Positions 1 to 14,354 are shown, counted from the first letter of the stretch. The stretch: DNA of 64,000 bases from Linyphia triangularis (GCA_963978545.1 OZ021724.1:25471933-25535932); one strand, 5' to 3'. Made by a program: numbers and translations. The notes: generated by a model not told the origin, from the sequence alone.

Positions 1-4
1 TTTC

Positions 5-3000
5 AAGATCTTAAAATGCGAAATTTACCGTACGATTAACTTGGGGAAAATTGAAAATGAAAAAGTTTGAAACTGCACTTTTTGGGGCCAACTTTTGATC
101 CACTTCTTATTTTGTGAGTGATAAAAAATTGGAATAGGAGATTCTCCTATTAAATAAGCTTCAAATTAACTAAAGGAAAAAATTGTGAACTTTTTTGTTT
201 TTTGATAATAATTCAGTGAATATCGACCCCATGTATTTTTAAAGGGAGAATTGTCTTTTCAAGAAATTGGCTAATAAGCTATAAAATTGTAATTTTGTGT
301 TGGAAATATGTTTTATAATCATTCTTGTTCAACATTAAATAAAAAAATTTTTAAAAAATTCTAAAACTTAAAAATTCGATTTTACGAAAATCGTGAACAT
401 TTTTCAGGTTTCAGTATAATTGAAAGGAAACTTTCATTTTGGTGAATGGTTCCAAATTTTGTTATATATTCAAAAACACTTTATAAATTAAACTAAGTTC
501 AAAATTTGCCCAAAAATCCATTTTTGAATAGGTACATAACAAGGTGAAATTTTGAAACGAAAGCGCTCAGAAACTGTTTTTAAGCCGGTATATTTTAATC
601 TGCAGTACTTCGATTTTGAGTGCTAAAATACCATTTTATAAGCAAACTGATGATCAGAATAAATCTGGTGATGATTTTTATTATCCTAGGCAACAAATTA
701 GGCTTAAATTTTGAAAATTGAGGGTTTGAAATGTGCTTAGATTTGACATAGCAAATTTACTTTCGAAGGAATATGCAAGCTTTTTTTTGCAATAATGGGA
801 TTTTGTGAAGTAATATTTCACTTTAATGACTATTTGATTGTGGAAATCGATTCAGAAGATGATTTCTATTACCCTAGTTGCAAAGAGATTGTAAAATTTC
901 CAAGATCTTAAAATGCGAAATTTACCGTACGATTAACTTGGGGAAAATTGAAAATGAAAAAGTTTGAAACTGCACTTTTTGGGACCAACTTTTGATCCAC
1001 TTCTTATTTTGTGAGTGATAAAAAATTGGAATAGGAGATTCTCCTATTAAATTAGCTTCAAATTCACTAAAGGAAAAAATTGTGAAAATTTTTATTTTTT
1101 GATAATAATTCAGTGAATATCGACCCCATGTATTTTTAAAGGGAGAATTGTCTTTTCAAGAAATTGGCTAATAAGCTATAAAATTGTAATTTTGTGTTGG
1201 AAATATGTTTTATAATAATTCTTGTTCAACTTTAAATAAAATTAAAAAAAAAAATTCTAAAACTTAAAAATTCGATTTTACGAAAATCGTGAACATTTTT
1301 CAGGTTTCAGTATAATTGAAAGGAAACTTTCATTTTGGTGAATGGTTCCAAATTTTGTTATATATTCAAAAACACTTTACAAATTAAACGAAGTTTAAAA
1401 TTTGGCCAAAAATCCATTTTTGAATAGGTACATAACAAGGTGAAATTTTGAAACGAAAGCGCTCAGAAACTTTTTAGGCCGGTATTTTTTTTATTCTGCA
1501 GTACTTCGATTATGAGTGCTAAAATACAATTTTATAAGCAAACTGATGATCAAAATAAAATCTGGTGATGATTTTTATTATCCTAGGCAACAAATTAGGC
1601 TTAAATTTTGAAAATTGAGGATTTGAAATGTGCTTAGATTTGACATAGCAAATTTACTTTCGAAGGAATATGCAAGCTTTTTTTTGCAATAATGAGATTT
1701 TGTGAAGTAATATTTCACTTTAATGACGATTTGATTGTGGAAATCGATTCGGTAGATTATTTCTATTACCCTAGTTGCAAAAAGATTGTATAATTTCCAA
1801 GATCTTAAAATGCGAAATTTACCATACGATTAACTTGGGGAAAATTGAAAATGAAAAAGTTTGAAACTGCACTTTTTGGGACCAACTTTTTATCCACTTC
1901 TTATTTTGTGAGTGATAAAAAATTGGAATAGGAGATTCTCCTATTAAATAAACTTCAAATTCACTAAAGGAAAAAATTGTGAAATTTTTTGTTTTTTGAT
2001 AATAATTCAATGAATATGGACCCCATGTATTTTTAAAGGGAGAACTGTCTTTTCAAGAAATATGCTCATAAGCTATAAAATTGTAATTTTGTGTTGGAAA
2101 TATGTTTTATAATCATTCTTATTCAACTTTAAATAAAATTAAAAAAAAAATTCTAAAACTTAAAAATTCGATTTTACGAAAATCGTGAACATTTTTCAGG
2201 TTTCAGTGTAATTGAAAGGAAACTTTCATTTTGGTGAATGGTTCCAAATTTTGTTTAAATATTCAAAAACACTTTATAAATTAAACTAAGGTCAAAATTT
2301 GGCCAAAAATTAATTTTTGAATAGGTATATAGCAAAGTGAAATTTTGAAACGAAAGCGCTCAGAAACTTTTTAGGCCGGTATTTTTTTATTCTGCAGTAC
2401 TTCGATTTTGAGTGCTAAAATACCATTTTACAAGCAAACTGATGATCAGAATAAAATCTGGTGATGATTTTTATTATCCTAGGCAACAAATTAGGCTTAA
2501 ATTTTGAAAATTGAGGGTTTGAAATGTGCTTAGATTTGACATAGCAAATTTACTTTCGAAGGGATATGCAAGCTTTTTTTTGCAATAATGGGATTTTGTG
2601 AAGTAATATTTCACTTTAATGACGATTTGATTGTGGAAATACGATTCGGTAGATTATTTCTATTACCCTAGTTGCAAAAAGATTGTAAAATTTCCAAGAT
2701 CTTAAAATGCGAAATTTACCATACGATTAACTTGGGGAAAATTGAAAATGAAAAAGTTTGAAACGGCACTTGTTGGGACACACTTTTGATCCACTTCTTA
2801 TTTTGTGAGTGATAAAAAATTGGAATAGGAGATTCTCCTATTAAATAAGCTTCAAATTCACTAAAGGAAAAAATTGTGAAATTTTTTGTTTTTTGATAAT
2901 AATTCAGTGAATATCGACCCCATGTATTTTTAAAGGGAGAATTGTCTTTTCAAGAAATTGGCTAATAAGCTATAAAATTGTAATTTTGTGTTGGAAATAT

Positions 3001-3591
3001 ATTTTATAATCATTCTTGTTCAACTTTAAATAAAATTAAAAAAAAAAATTCTAAAACTTAAAAATTCGATTTTACGAAAATCGTGAACATTTTTCAGGTT
3101 TCAGTATAATTGAAAGGAAACTTTCATTTTGGTGAATGGTTCCAAATTTTGTTATATATTCAAAAACACTTTATAAATTAAACTAAGTTCAAAATTTGGC
3201 CAAAAATCCATTTTTGAATAGGTACATAACAAGTTGAAATTTTGAAACGAAAGCGCTTAGAAACTGTTTTTAAGCCGGTAATTTTTAATTGCAGTACTTC
3301 GATTTTGAGTGCTAAAATACCATTTTATAAGCAAACTGATGATCAGAATAAAATCTGGTGATGATTTTTATTATCCTAGGCAACAAATTAGGCTTAAATT
3401 TTGAAAATTGAGGGTTTAAAATGTGTTTAGATTTGACATAGCAAATTTACTTTCGAAGGGATATGCAAGCTTTTTTTTGCAATAATGGGATTTTGTGAAG
3501 TAATATTTCACTTTAATGACGATTTGATTGTGGAAATCGATTCGGAAGATGATTTCTATTACCCTAGTCGTAAAAAGATTGTAAAATTTAA
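5..3591 (+). repeat. Satellite monomers 1-4
   Basis: Copies start at 5, 902, 1799 and 2696. Copy 1 has the rare TGGGGCCAAC, TTGCCCAAAAATCC, GGTATATTTTAATCTGC, AATAAATCTGG (one A short) and GCAAAGAG variants. Copy 2 has TTACAAATTAAACGAAG, ATTATGAG and GATCAAAATAAAATC. Copy 3 begins ACCATACG and has TTCAATGAATATGGA. Copies 1, 2 and the start of 3 closely match copies 9, 10 and the start of 11. Copy 4 carries private changes in its first 100 bases (ACGGCACTTGTTGGGACACAC region) and lacks the CTGCAG site near 3290. Confidence 0.95.
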
Positions 3592-6500
3592 AATATCTTA
3601 AAATGTGAAATTTACCGTACGATTAACTTTGGGGGAAATTGAAAATGAAAAAATTTGAAACTGCACTTTTTGGGACCAACTTTTGATCCACTTCTTATTT
3701 TGTGAGTGATAAAAATTTGGAATAGGAGATTTTCCTATTAAATAAGCTTCAAATTCACTAAAGGAAAAAATTGTGAAAACTTTGGTTTTTTGATAATAAT
3801 TCAGTGAATATCGACCCCATGTATTTTTAAAGGGAGAATTGTCTTTTCAAGAAATTGGCTAATAAGCTATAAAATTGTAATTTTGTGTTGGAAATATATT
3901 TTATAATCATTCTTGTTCAACTTTAAATAAAATTAAAAAAAAAAATTCTAAAACTTAAAAATTCGATTTTACGAAAATCGTGAACATTTTTCAGGTTTCA
4001 GTTTAATTCATAGGAAACGGTCATTTTAGTGAATGGTTCCAAATTTTGTTTAAATATTCAAAAAAACTTTATAAATTAAACTAAGGTCAAAATTTGGCCA
4101 AAAATTAATTTTTGAATAGGTATATAACAAAGTGAAATTTTGAAACGAAAGCGCTCAGAAACTTTTTAGGCCGGTATTTTTTTATTCTGCAGTACTTCGA
4201 TTTTGAGTGCTAAAATACCATTTTATAAGCAAACTGATGATCAGAATAAAATCTGGTGATGATTTTTATTATCCTAGGCAACAAATTAGGCTTAAATTTT
4301 GAAAATTGAGGGTTTGAAATGTGCTTAGATTTGACATAGCAAATTTACTTTCGAAGGAATATGCAAGCTTTTTTTTGCAATAATGGGATTTTGTGAAATA
4401 ATATTTCACTTTAATGACGATTTGATTGTGGAAATCGATTCGGTAGATTATTTCTATTACCCTAGTTGCAAAAAGATTGTAAAATTTCCAAGATCTTAAA
4501 ATGCGAAATTTACCTTACGATTAACTTGGGGAAAATTGAAAATGAAAAAGTTTGAAACTGCACTTTTTGGGACCAACTTTTGATCCACTTCTTATTTTGT
4601 GAGTGATAAAAAATTGGAATAGGAGATTCTCCTATTAAATAAGCTTCAAATTCACTAAAGGAAAAAATTGTGAAATTTTTTGTTTTTTGATAATAATTCA
4701 GTGAATATCGACCCCATGTACTTTTAAAGGGAGAATTGTCTTTTCAAGAAATATGCTCATAAGCTATAAAATTGTAATTTTGTGTTGGAAATATGTTTTA
4801 TAATCATTCTTGTTCAACTTTAAATAAAATTAAAAAAAAAATTCTAAAACTTAAAAATTCGATTTTACGAAAATCGTGAACATTTTTCAGGTTTCAGTGT
4901 AATTGAAAGGAAACTGTCATTTTAGTGAATGGTTCGAAATTTTGTTTAAATATTCAAAAACACTTTATAAATTAAACTAAGGTCAAAATTTGGCCAAAAA
5001 TTCTTTTTTGAATAGGTATATAACAAAGTGAAATTTTGAAACGAAAGCGCTCAGAAACTTTTTAGGCCGGTATTTTTTTATTCTGCAGTACTTCGATTTT
5101 GAGTGCTAATTTACCATTTTATAAGCAAACTGATGATCAGAATAAAATCTGGTAATGATTTTTATTATCCTAGGCAACAAATTAGGCTTAAATTTTGAAA
5201 ATTGAGGGTTTGAAATGTGCTTAGATTTGACATAGCAAATTTACTTTCGAAGGGATATGCAAGCTTTTTTTTGCAATAATGAGATTTTGTGAAGTAATAT
5301 TTCACTTTAATGACGATTTGATTGTGGAAATCGATTCGGTAGATTATTTCTATTACCCTAGATGCAAAAAGATTGTAAAATTTCCAAGATCTTAAAATGC
5401 GAAATTTACCGTACGATTAACTTGGGGAAAATTGAAAATGAAAAAGTTTGAAACTGCACTTTTTGGGACCAACTTTTGATCCACTTCTTATTTTGTGAGT
5501 GATAAAAAATTGGAATAGGAGATTCTCCTATTAAATTAGCTTCAAATTCACTAAAGGAAAAAATTGTTAAAATTTTTGTTTTTTGATAATAATTCAGTGA
5601 ATATCGACCAGATGTATTTTTAAAGGGAGAATTGTCTTTTCAAGAAATTGGCTAATAAGCTATAAAATTGTAATTTTGTGTTGGAAATATGTTTTATAAT
5701 AATTCTTGTTCAACTTTAAAAAAAATTAAAAAAAAAAATTCTAAAACTTAAAAATTCGATTTTACGAAAATCGTGAACATTTTTCAGGTTTCAGTATAAT
5801 TGAAAGGAAACTTTCATTTTGGTGAATGGTTCCAAATTTTGTTATATATTCAAAAACACTTTACAAATTAAACGAAGTTTAAAATTTGGCCAAAAATCCA
5901 TTTTTGAATAGGTACATAACAAGGTGAAATTTTGAAACGAAAGCGCTCAGAAACTTTTTAGGCCGGTATTTTTTTTATTCTGCAGTACTTCGATTATGAG
6001 TGCTAAAATACAATTTTATAAGCAAACTGATGATCAAAATAAAATCTGGTGATGATTTTTATTATCCTAGGCAACAAATTAGGCTTAAATTTAGAAAATT
6101 GAGGATTTGAAATGTGCTTAGATTTGACATAGCAAATTTACTTTCGAAGGAATATGCAAGCTTTTTTTTGCAATAATGAGATTTTGTGAAGTAATATTTC
6201 ACTTTAATGACGATTTGATTGTGGAAATCGATTCGGAAGATAATTTCTATTACCCTAGATGCAAAAAGATTGTAAAATTTCCAAGATCTTAAAATGCGAA
6301 ATTTACCGTACGATTAACTTGGGGAAAATTGAAAATGAAAAAGTTTGAAACTGCACTTTTTGGGACCAACTTTTGATCCACTTCTTATTTTGTGAGTGAT
6401 AAAAAATTGGAATAGGAGATTCTCCTATTAAATTAGCTTCAAATTCACTAAAGGAAAAAATTGTTAAAATTTTTGTTTTTTGATAATAATTCAGTGAATA

Positions 6501-7181
6501 TCGACCAGATGTATTTTTAAAGGGAGAATTGTCTTTTCAAGAAATTGGCTAATAAGCTATAAAATTGTAATTTTGTGTTGGAAATATGTTTTATAATCAT
6601 TCTTGTTCAACTTTAAATAAAAAAAAAAAAAAAAAAATTCTAAAACTAAAAAGTTCGATTTTACGAAAATCGTGAACATTTTTCAGGTTTCAGTGTAATT
6701 GAAAGGAAACTTTCATTTCGGTGAATGGTTCCAAATTTTGTTTAAATATTCAAAAACACTTTATAAATTAAACTAAGGTCAAAATTTGGCCAGAAATTAA
6801 TTTTTGAACGGTATATAGCAAAGTGAAATTTTGAAACGAAAGCGCTCAGAAACTTTTTAGGCCGGTATTTTTTTATTCTGCAGTACTTCGATTTTGAGTG
6901 CTAAAATACCATTTTATAAGCAAACTGATGATCAGAATAAAACTGGTGATGATTTTTACTATCCTAGGCAACAAATTAGGCTTAAATTTTGAAAATTGAG
7001 GGTTTGAAATGTGCTTAGATTTGACATAGCAAATTTACTTTCGAAGGAATATGCAAGCTTTTTTTTTTGCAATAATGGGATTTTGTGAAGTAATATTTCA
7101 CTTTAATGATGATTTGATTGTAGAAATCGTTTCGGAAGATGATTTCTATTACCCTAGTTGCAAAGAGATTGTAAAATTTCC
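3592..7181 (+). repeat. Satellite monomers 5-8
   Basis: Copies start at 3592, 4490, 5386 and 6283. Copy 5 begins AATATCTT, losing the usual AGATCT, and has AATTCATAGG near 4006, shared only with copy 13. Copy 6 ends with CTAATTTACC and CTGGTAATG, again shared with copy 13. Copies 7 and 8 both carry TTGTTAAAATTTTTG and CGACCAGATG. Copy 8 has an almost pure A run at about 6617-6637, CTAAAACTAAAAAGTTCG, GAACGGTATATAGC and an extended T-run near 7060; copy 16 repeats most of these. All four are left-domain type. Confidence 0.95.
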
Positions 7182-10100
7182 AAGATCTTAAAATGCGAAA
7201 TTTACCGTACGATTAACTTGGGGAAAATTGAAAATGAAAAAGTTTGAAACTGCACTTTTTGGGACCAACTTTTGATCCACTTCTTATTTTGTGAGTGATA
7301 AAAAATTGGAATAGGAGATTCTCCTATTAAATAAGATTCAAATTCACTAAAGGAAAAAATTGTTAAAATTATTGTTTTTTGATAATAATTCAGTGAATAT
7401 CGACCCCATGTATTTTTAAAGGGAGAATTGTCTTTTCAAGAAATTGGCTAATAAGCTATAAAATTGTAATTTTGTGTTGGAAATATGTTTTATAATCATT
7501 CTTGTTCAACATTAAATAAAAAAAATTTTAAAAAATTCTAAAACTTAAAAATTCGATTTTACGAAAATCGTGAACATTTTTCAGGTTTCAGTATAATTGA
7601 AAGGAAACTTTCATTTTGGTGAATGGTTCCAAATTTTGTTATATATTCAAAAACACTTTATAAATTAAACTAAGTTCAAAATTTGCCCAAAAATCCATTT
7701 TTGAATAGGTACATAACAAGGTGAAATTTTGAAACGAAAGCGCTCAGAAACTGTTTTTAAGCCGGTATATTTTAATCTGCAGTACTTCGATTTTGAGTGC
7801 TAAAATACCATTTTATAAGCAAACTGATGATCAGAATAAATCTGGTGATGATTTTTATTATCCTAGGCAACAAATTAGGCTTAAATTTTGAAAATTGAGG
7901 GTTTGAAATGTGCTTAGATTTGACATAGCAAATTTACTTTCGAAGGAATATGCAAGCTTTTTTTTGCAATAATGGGATTTTGTGAAGTAATATTTCACTT
8001 TAATGATGATTTGATTGTGGAAATCGATTCAGAAGATGATTTCTATTACCCTAGTTGCAAAGAGATTGTAAAATTTCCAAGATCTTAAAATGCGAAATTT
8101 ACCGTACGATTAACTTGGGGAAAATTGAAAATGAAAAAGTTTGAAACTGCACTTTTTGGGACCAACTTTTGATCCACTTCTTATTTTGTGAGTGATAAAA
8201 AATTGGAATAGGAGATTCTCCTATTAAATTAGCTTCAAATTCACTAAAGGAAAAAATTGTGAAAATTTTTATTTTTTGATAATAATTCAGTGAATATCGA
8301 CCCCATGTATTTTTAAAGGGAGAATTGTCTTTTCAAGAAATTGGCTAATAAGCTATAAAATTGTAATTTTGTGTTGGAAATATGTTTTATAATAATTCTT
8401 GTTCAACTTTAAATAAAATTAAAAAAAAAATTCTAAAACTTAAAAATTCGATTTTACGAAAATCGTGAACATTTTTCAGGTTTCAGTATAATTGAAAGGA
8501 AACTTTCATTTTGGTGAATGGTTCCAAATTTTGTTATATATTCAAAAACACTTTACAAATTAAACGAAGTTTAAAATTTGGCCAAAAATCCATTTTTGAA
8601 TAGGTACATAACAAGGTGAAATTTTGAAACGAAAGCGCTCAGAAACTTTTTAGGCCGGTATTTTTTTTATTCTGCAGTACTTCGATTATGAGTGCTAAAA
8701 TACAATTTTATAAGCAAACTGATGATCAAAATAAAATCTGGTGATGATTTTTATTATCCTAGGCAACAAATTAGGCTTAAATTTTGAAAATTGAGGATTT
8801 GAAATGTGCTTAGATTTGACATAGCAAATTTACTTTCGAAGGAATATGCAAGCTTTTTTTTGCAATAATGAGATTTTGTGAAGTAATATTTCACTTTAAT
8901 GACGATTTGATTGTGGAAATCGATTCGGTAGATTATTTCTATTACCCTAGTTGCAAAAAGATTGTATAATTTCCAAGATCTTAAAATGCGAAATTTACCA
9001 TACGATTAACTTGGGGAAAATTGAAAATGAAAAAGTTTGAAACTGCACTTTTTGGGACCAACTTTTTATCCACTTCTTATTTTGTGAGTGATAAAAAATT
9101 GGAATAGGAGATTCTCCTATTAAATAAACTTCAAATTCACTAAAGGAAAAAATTGTGAAATTTTTTGTTTTTTGATAATAATTCAGTGAATATCGACCCC
9201 ATGTATTTTTAAAGGGAGAATTGTCTTTTCCAGAAATTGGCTAATATGCTACAAAATTGTAATTTTGTGTTGGAAATATGTTTTATAATCATTCTTGTTC
9301 AACTTTAAATAAAAAAAATAAAAAAAAATTCTAAAACTTAAAAATTCGATTTTACGAAAATCGTGAACATTTTTCAGGTTTCAAGTGTAATTGAAAGGAA
9401 ACTTTCATTTTGGTGAATGGTTCCAAATTTTGTTTAAATATTCAAAAACACTTTATAAATTAAACTAAGATCAAAATTTGGCCAAAAATCCATTTTTGAA
9501 TAGGTACATAACAAGGTGAAATTTTGAAACGAAAGCGCTCAGAAACTTTTTAGGCCGGTATTTTTTTTTATTCTGCAGTACTTCGATTATGAGTGCTAAA
9601 ATACCATTTTATAATCAAACTGATGATCAGAATAAAATCTGGTGATGAATTTTATTATCCTAGGCAACAAGTTAGGCTTAAATTTTGAAAATTGAGGGTT
9701 TGAAATGTGCTTAGATTTGACATAGCAAATTTACTTTCGAAGGGATATGCAAGCTTTTTTTTGCAATAATGGGATTTTGTGAAATAATATTTCACTTTAA
9801 TGACGATTTGATTGTGGAAATCGATTCGGTAGATGATTTCTATTACCCTAGTTGCAATAAGATTGTAAAATTTCCAAGATCTTAAAATGCGAAATTTACC
9901 GTACGATTAACTTGGGGAAAATTGAAAATGAAAAAGTTTGAAACTGCACTTTTTGGGACCAACTTTTGATCCACTTCTTATTTTGTGAGTGATAAAAAAT
10001 TGGAATAGGAGATTCTCCTATTAAATTAGCTTCAAATTCACTAAAGGAAAAAATTGTGAAATTTTTTGTTTTTTGATAATAATTCAGTGAATATCGACCG

Positions 10101-10771
10101 CATGTATTTTTAAAGGGAGAATTGTCTTTTCAAGAAATTGGCTAATAAGCTATAAAATTGTAATTTTGTGCTGGAAATATGTTTTATAATCATTCTTATT
10201 CAACTTTAAATAAAATTAAAAAAAAAATTCTAAAACTTAAAAATTCGATTTTACGAATATCGTGAACATTTTTCAGGTTTCAGCGTAATTGAAAGGAAAC
10301 TTTCATTTTTGTGAATGGTTCCAAATTTTGTTATATATTCAAAAACACTTTATAAATTAAACTAAGTTCAAAATTTGGCCAAAAATCCATTTTTGAATAG
10401 GTACATAACAAGGTGAAATTTTGAAACGAAAGCGCTCAGAAACTTTTTAGGCCGGTATTTTTTTTATTCTGCAGTACTTCGATTATGAGTGCTAAAATAC
10501 CATTTTATAAGCAAACTGATGATCAGAATAAAATCTGGTGATGATTTTTATTATCCTAGGCAACAAATTAGGCTTAAATTTTGAAAATTGAGGGTTTGAA
10601 ATGTGCTTAGATTTGACATAGCAAATTTACTTTCGAAGGGATATGCAATCTTTTTTTTGCAATAATGGGATTTTGTGAAGTAATATTTCAATTTAATGAC
10701 GATTTGATTGTGGAAATCGATTCGGTAGATGATTTCTATTACCCTAGTTGCAATAAGATTGTAAAATTTCA
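7182..10771 (+). repeat. Satellite monomers 9-12
   Basis: Copies start at 7182, 8079, 8975 and 9876. Copies 9 and 10 and the start of 11 repeat copies 1, 2 and the start of 3 at an offset of about 7177 bp. Copy 11 then diverges, with TTTTCCAGAAATTGG, AATATGCTACAAAATTG and TTTCAAGTGTAATTG, all shared with copy 18. Copy 12 has CGACCGCATG, GTGCTGGAAATATG, CGAATATCG and CAGCGTAATTG, and ends GCAATAAGATT followed by TTTCAAAGATC. That single C-to-A change, relative to the usual TTTCCAAG, creates an incidental TTG-initiated minus-strand open frame. Confidence 0.95.
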
Positions 10772-13700
10772 AAGATCTTAAAATGCGAAATTTACCGTAC
10801 GATTAACTTGGGGAAAATTGAAAATGAAAAAGTTTTAAACTGCACTTTTTGGGACCAACTTTTGATCCACTTCTTATTTTGTGAGTGATAAAAAATTGGA
10901 ATAGGAGATTTTCCTATTAAATTAGCTTCAAATTCACTAAAGGAAAAAATTGTGAAATTTTTTGTTTTTTGATAATAATTCAGTGAATATCGACCCCATG
11001 TATTTTTAAAGGGAGAATTGTGTTTTCAAGAAATTGGCTCATAAGCTATAAAATTGTAATTTTGTGTTGGAAATATGTTTTATAATCATTCTTATTCAAC
11101 TTTAAATAAAATTAAAAAAAAAATTCTAAAACTTAAAAATTCGATTTTACGAATATCGTGAACATTTTTCAGGTTTCAGTGTAATTCATAGGAAACTGTC
11201 ATTTTAGTGAATGGTTCCAAATTTTGTTTAAATATTCAAAAAAACTTTATAAATTAAACTAAGGTCAAAATTTGGCCAAAAATTCTTTTTTGAATAGGTA
11301 TATAACAAAGTGAAATTTTGAAACGAAAGCGCTCAGAAACTTTTTAGGCCGGTATTTTTTTATTCTGCAGTACTTCGATTTTGAGTGCTAATTTACCATT
11401 TTATAAGCAAACTGATGATCAGAATAAAATCTGGTAATGATTTTTATTATCCTAGGCAACAAATTAGGCTTAAATTTTGAAAATTGAGGGTTTGAAATGT
11501 GCTTAGATTTGACATAGCAAATTTACTTTCGAAGGGATATGCAAGCTTTTTTTTGCAATAATGAGATTTTGTGAAGTAATATTTCACTTTAATGACGATT
11601 TGATTGTGGAAATCGATTCGGTAGATTATTTCTATTACCCTAGATGCAAAAAGATTGTAAAATTTCCAAGATCTTAAAATGCGAAATTTACCGTACGATT
11701 AACTTGGGGAAAATTGAAAATGAAAAAGTTTGAAACTGCACTTTTTGGGACCAACTTTTGATCCACTTCTTATTTTGTGAGTGATAAAAAATTGGAATAG
11801 GAGATTCTCCTATTAAATTAGCTTCAAATTCACTAAAGGAAAAAATTGTTAAAATTTTTGTTTTTTGATAATAATTCAGTGAATATCGACCAGATGTATT
11901 TTTAAAGGGAGAATTGTCTTTTCAAGAAATTGGCTAATAAGCTATAAAATTGTAATTTTGTGTTGGAAATATGTTTTATAATCATTCTTGTTCAACTTTA
12001 AATAAAAAGAAATAAAAAAAAATTCTAAAACTTAAAAATTGGATTTTACGAAAATCGTGAATATTTTTCAGGTTTCAGTGTAATTGAAAGGAAACTTTCA
12101 TTTTGGTGAATGGTTTCAAATTTTGTTATATATTCAAAAACACTTTATAAATTAAACTAAGTTCAAAATTTGCCCAAAAATCCATTTTTGAATAGGTACA
12201 TAACAAGGTGAAATTTTGAAACGAAAGCGCTCAGAAACTGTTTTTAAGCCGGTATATTTTAATCTGCAGTACTTCGATTTTGAGTGCTAAAATACCATTT
12301 TATAAGCAAACTGATGATCAGAATAAAACTGGTGATGATTTTTACTATCCTAGGCAACAAATTAGGCTTAAATTTTGAAAATTGAGGGTTTGAAATGTGC
12401 TTAGATTTGACTTAGCAAATTTACTTTCGAAGGAATATGCAAGCTTTTTTTTGCAATAATGGGATTTTGTGAAGTAATATTTCACTTTAATGATGATTTG
12501 ATTGTGGAAATCGATTCAGAAGATGATTTCTATTACCCTAGTTGCAAAGAGATTGTAAAATTTCCTAAATCTTAAAATGCGAAATTTACCGTACGATTAA
12601 CTTGGGGAAAATTGAAAATGAAAATTTTGAAACTGCACTTTTTGGGACCAACTTTTGATCCACTTCTTATTTTGTGAGTGATAAAAAATTGGAATAGGAG
12701 ATTCTCCTATTAAGTTAGCTTCAAATTCACTAAAGGAAAAAATTGTGAAAATTTTTATTTTTTGATAATAATTCAGTGAATATCGACCCCATGTATTTTT
12801 AAAGGGAGAATTGTCTTTTCAAGAAATTGGCTAATAAGCTATAAAATTGTAATTTTGTGTTGGAAATATGTTTTATAATAATTCTTGTTCAACTTTAAAT
12901 AAAATTAAAAAAAAAAATTCTAAAACTTAAAAATTCGATTTTACGAAAATCGTGAACATTTTTCAGGTTTCAGTATAATTGAAAGGAAACTTTCATTTTG
13001 GTGAATGGTTCCAAATTTTGTTATATATTCAAAAACACTTTACAAATTAAACGAAGTTTAAAATTTGGCCAAAAATCCATTTTTGAATAGGTACATAACA
13101 AGGTGAAATTTTGAAACGAAAGCGCTCAGAAACTTTTTAGGCCGGTATTTTTTTTATTCTGCAGTACTTCGATTATGAGTGCTAAAATACAATTTTATAA
13201 GCAAACTGATGATCAAAATAAAATCTGGTGATGATTTTTATTATCCTAGGCAACAAATTAGGCTTAAATTTTGAAAATTGAGGATTTGAAATATGCTTAG
13301 ATTTGACATAGCAAATTTACTTTCGAAGGAATATGCAAGCTTTTTTTTGCAATAATGAGATTTTGTGAAGTAATATTTCACTTTAATGACGATTTGATTG
13401 TGGAAATCGATTCGGAAGATAATTTCTATTACCCTAGATGCAAAAAGATTGTAAAATTTCCAAGATCTTAAAATGCGAAATTTACCGTACGATTAACTTG
13501 GGGAAAATTGAAAATGAAAAAGTTTGAAACTGCACTTTTTGGGACCAACTTTTGATCCACTTCTTATTTTGTGAGTGATAAAAAATTGGAATAGGAGATT
13601 CTCCTATTAAATTAGCTTCAAATTCACTAAAGGAAAAAATTGTTAAAATTTTTGTTTTTTGATAATAATTCAGTGAATATCGACCAGATGTATTTTTAAA

Positions 13701-14354
13701 GGGAGAATTGTCTTTTCAAGAAATTGGCTAATAAGCTATAAAATTGTAATTTTGTGTTGGAAATATGTTTTATAATCATTCTTGTTCAACTTTAAATAAA
13801 AAAAAAAAAATTCTAAAACTAAAAAGTTCGATTTTACGAAAATCGTGAACATTTTTCAGGTTTCAGTGTAATTGAAAGGAAACTGTCATTTTGGTGAATG
13901 GTTCCAAATTTTGTTTAAATATTCAAAAACACTTTATAAATTAAACTAAGGTCAAAATTTGGCCAGAAATTAATTTTTGAACGGTATATAGCAAAGTGAA
14001 ATTTTGAAACGAAAGCGCTCAGAAACTTTTTAGGCCGGTATTTTTTTATTCTGCAGTACTTCGATTTTGAGTGCTAAAATACCATTTTATAAGCAAACTG
14101 ATGATCAGAATAAAACTGGTGATGATTTTTACTATCCTAGGCAACAAATTAGGCTTAAATTTTGAAAATTGAGGGTTTGAAATGTGCTTAGATTTGACAT
14201 AGCAAATTTACTTTCGAAGGAATATGCAAGCTTTTTTTTTTGCAATAATGGGATTTTGTGAAGTAATATTTCACTTTAATGATGATTTGATTGTGGAAAT
14301 CGTTTCGGAAGATGATTTCTATTACCCTAGTTGCAAAGAGATTGTAAAATTTCC
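10772..14354 (+). repeat. Satellite monomers 13-16, including hybrids
   Basis: Copies start at 10772, 11668, 12566 and 13462. Copy 13 combines AATTCATAGG (copy 5 type) with CAAAAATTCTTTTTTG, CTAATTTACC and CTGGTAATG (copy 6 type). Copy 14 begins like copy 7 (CGACCAGATG) and continues like copies 1 and 9 (TTGCCCAAAAATCC, GGTATATTTTAATCTGC). Copy 15 begins like copies 2 and 10 and ends like copy 7 (CGGAAGATAATTTC). Copy 16 matches copy 8. The series reads as hybrids that leave and then rejoin the 8-monomer register. Copy 15 begins TAAATCTT, without AGATCT. Confidence 0.93.

Noticed and set aside
1819..2010. 63-codon minus-strand open frame, and the related 68-codon frame at 17071-17277
   Set aside because: The first depends on one G-to-A change giving TTG; the second on a one-T deletion that joins an ATG to the same frame. 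Both are confined to single monomers and low in complexity.
10551..10772. 73-codon minus-strand open frame, recurring at 16830-17051, 22201-22422, 23995-24216, 36580-36801 and 38379-38600
   Set aside because: It starts at TTG, created by the TTTCCAAG to TTTCAAAG change. The rest of the frame is a passive stretch present in most monomers, it crosses a T-run of variable length that shifts it, and no domain, signal peptide or codon constraint is visible.
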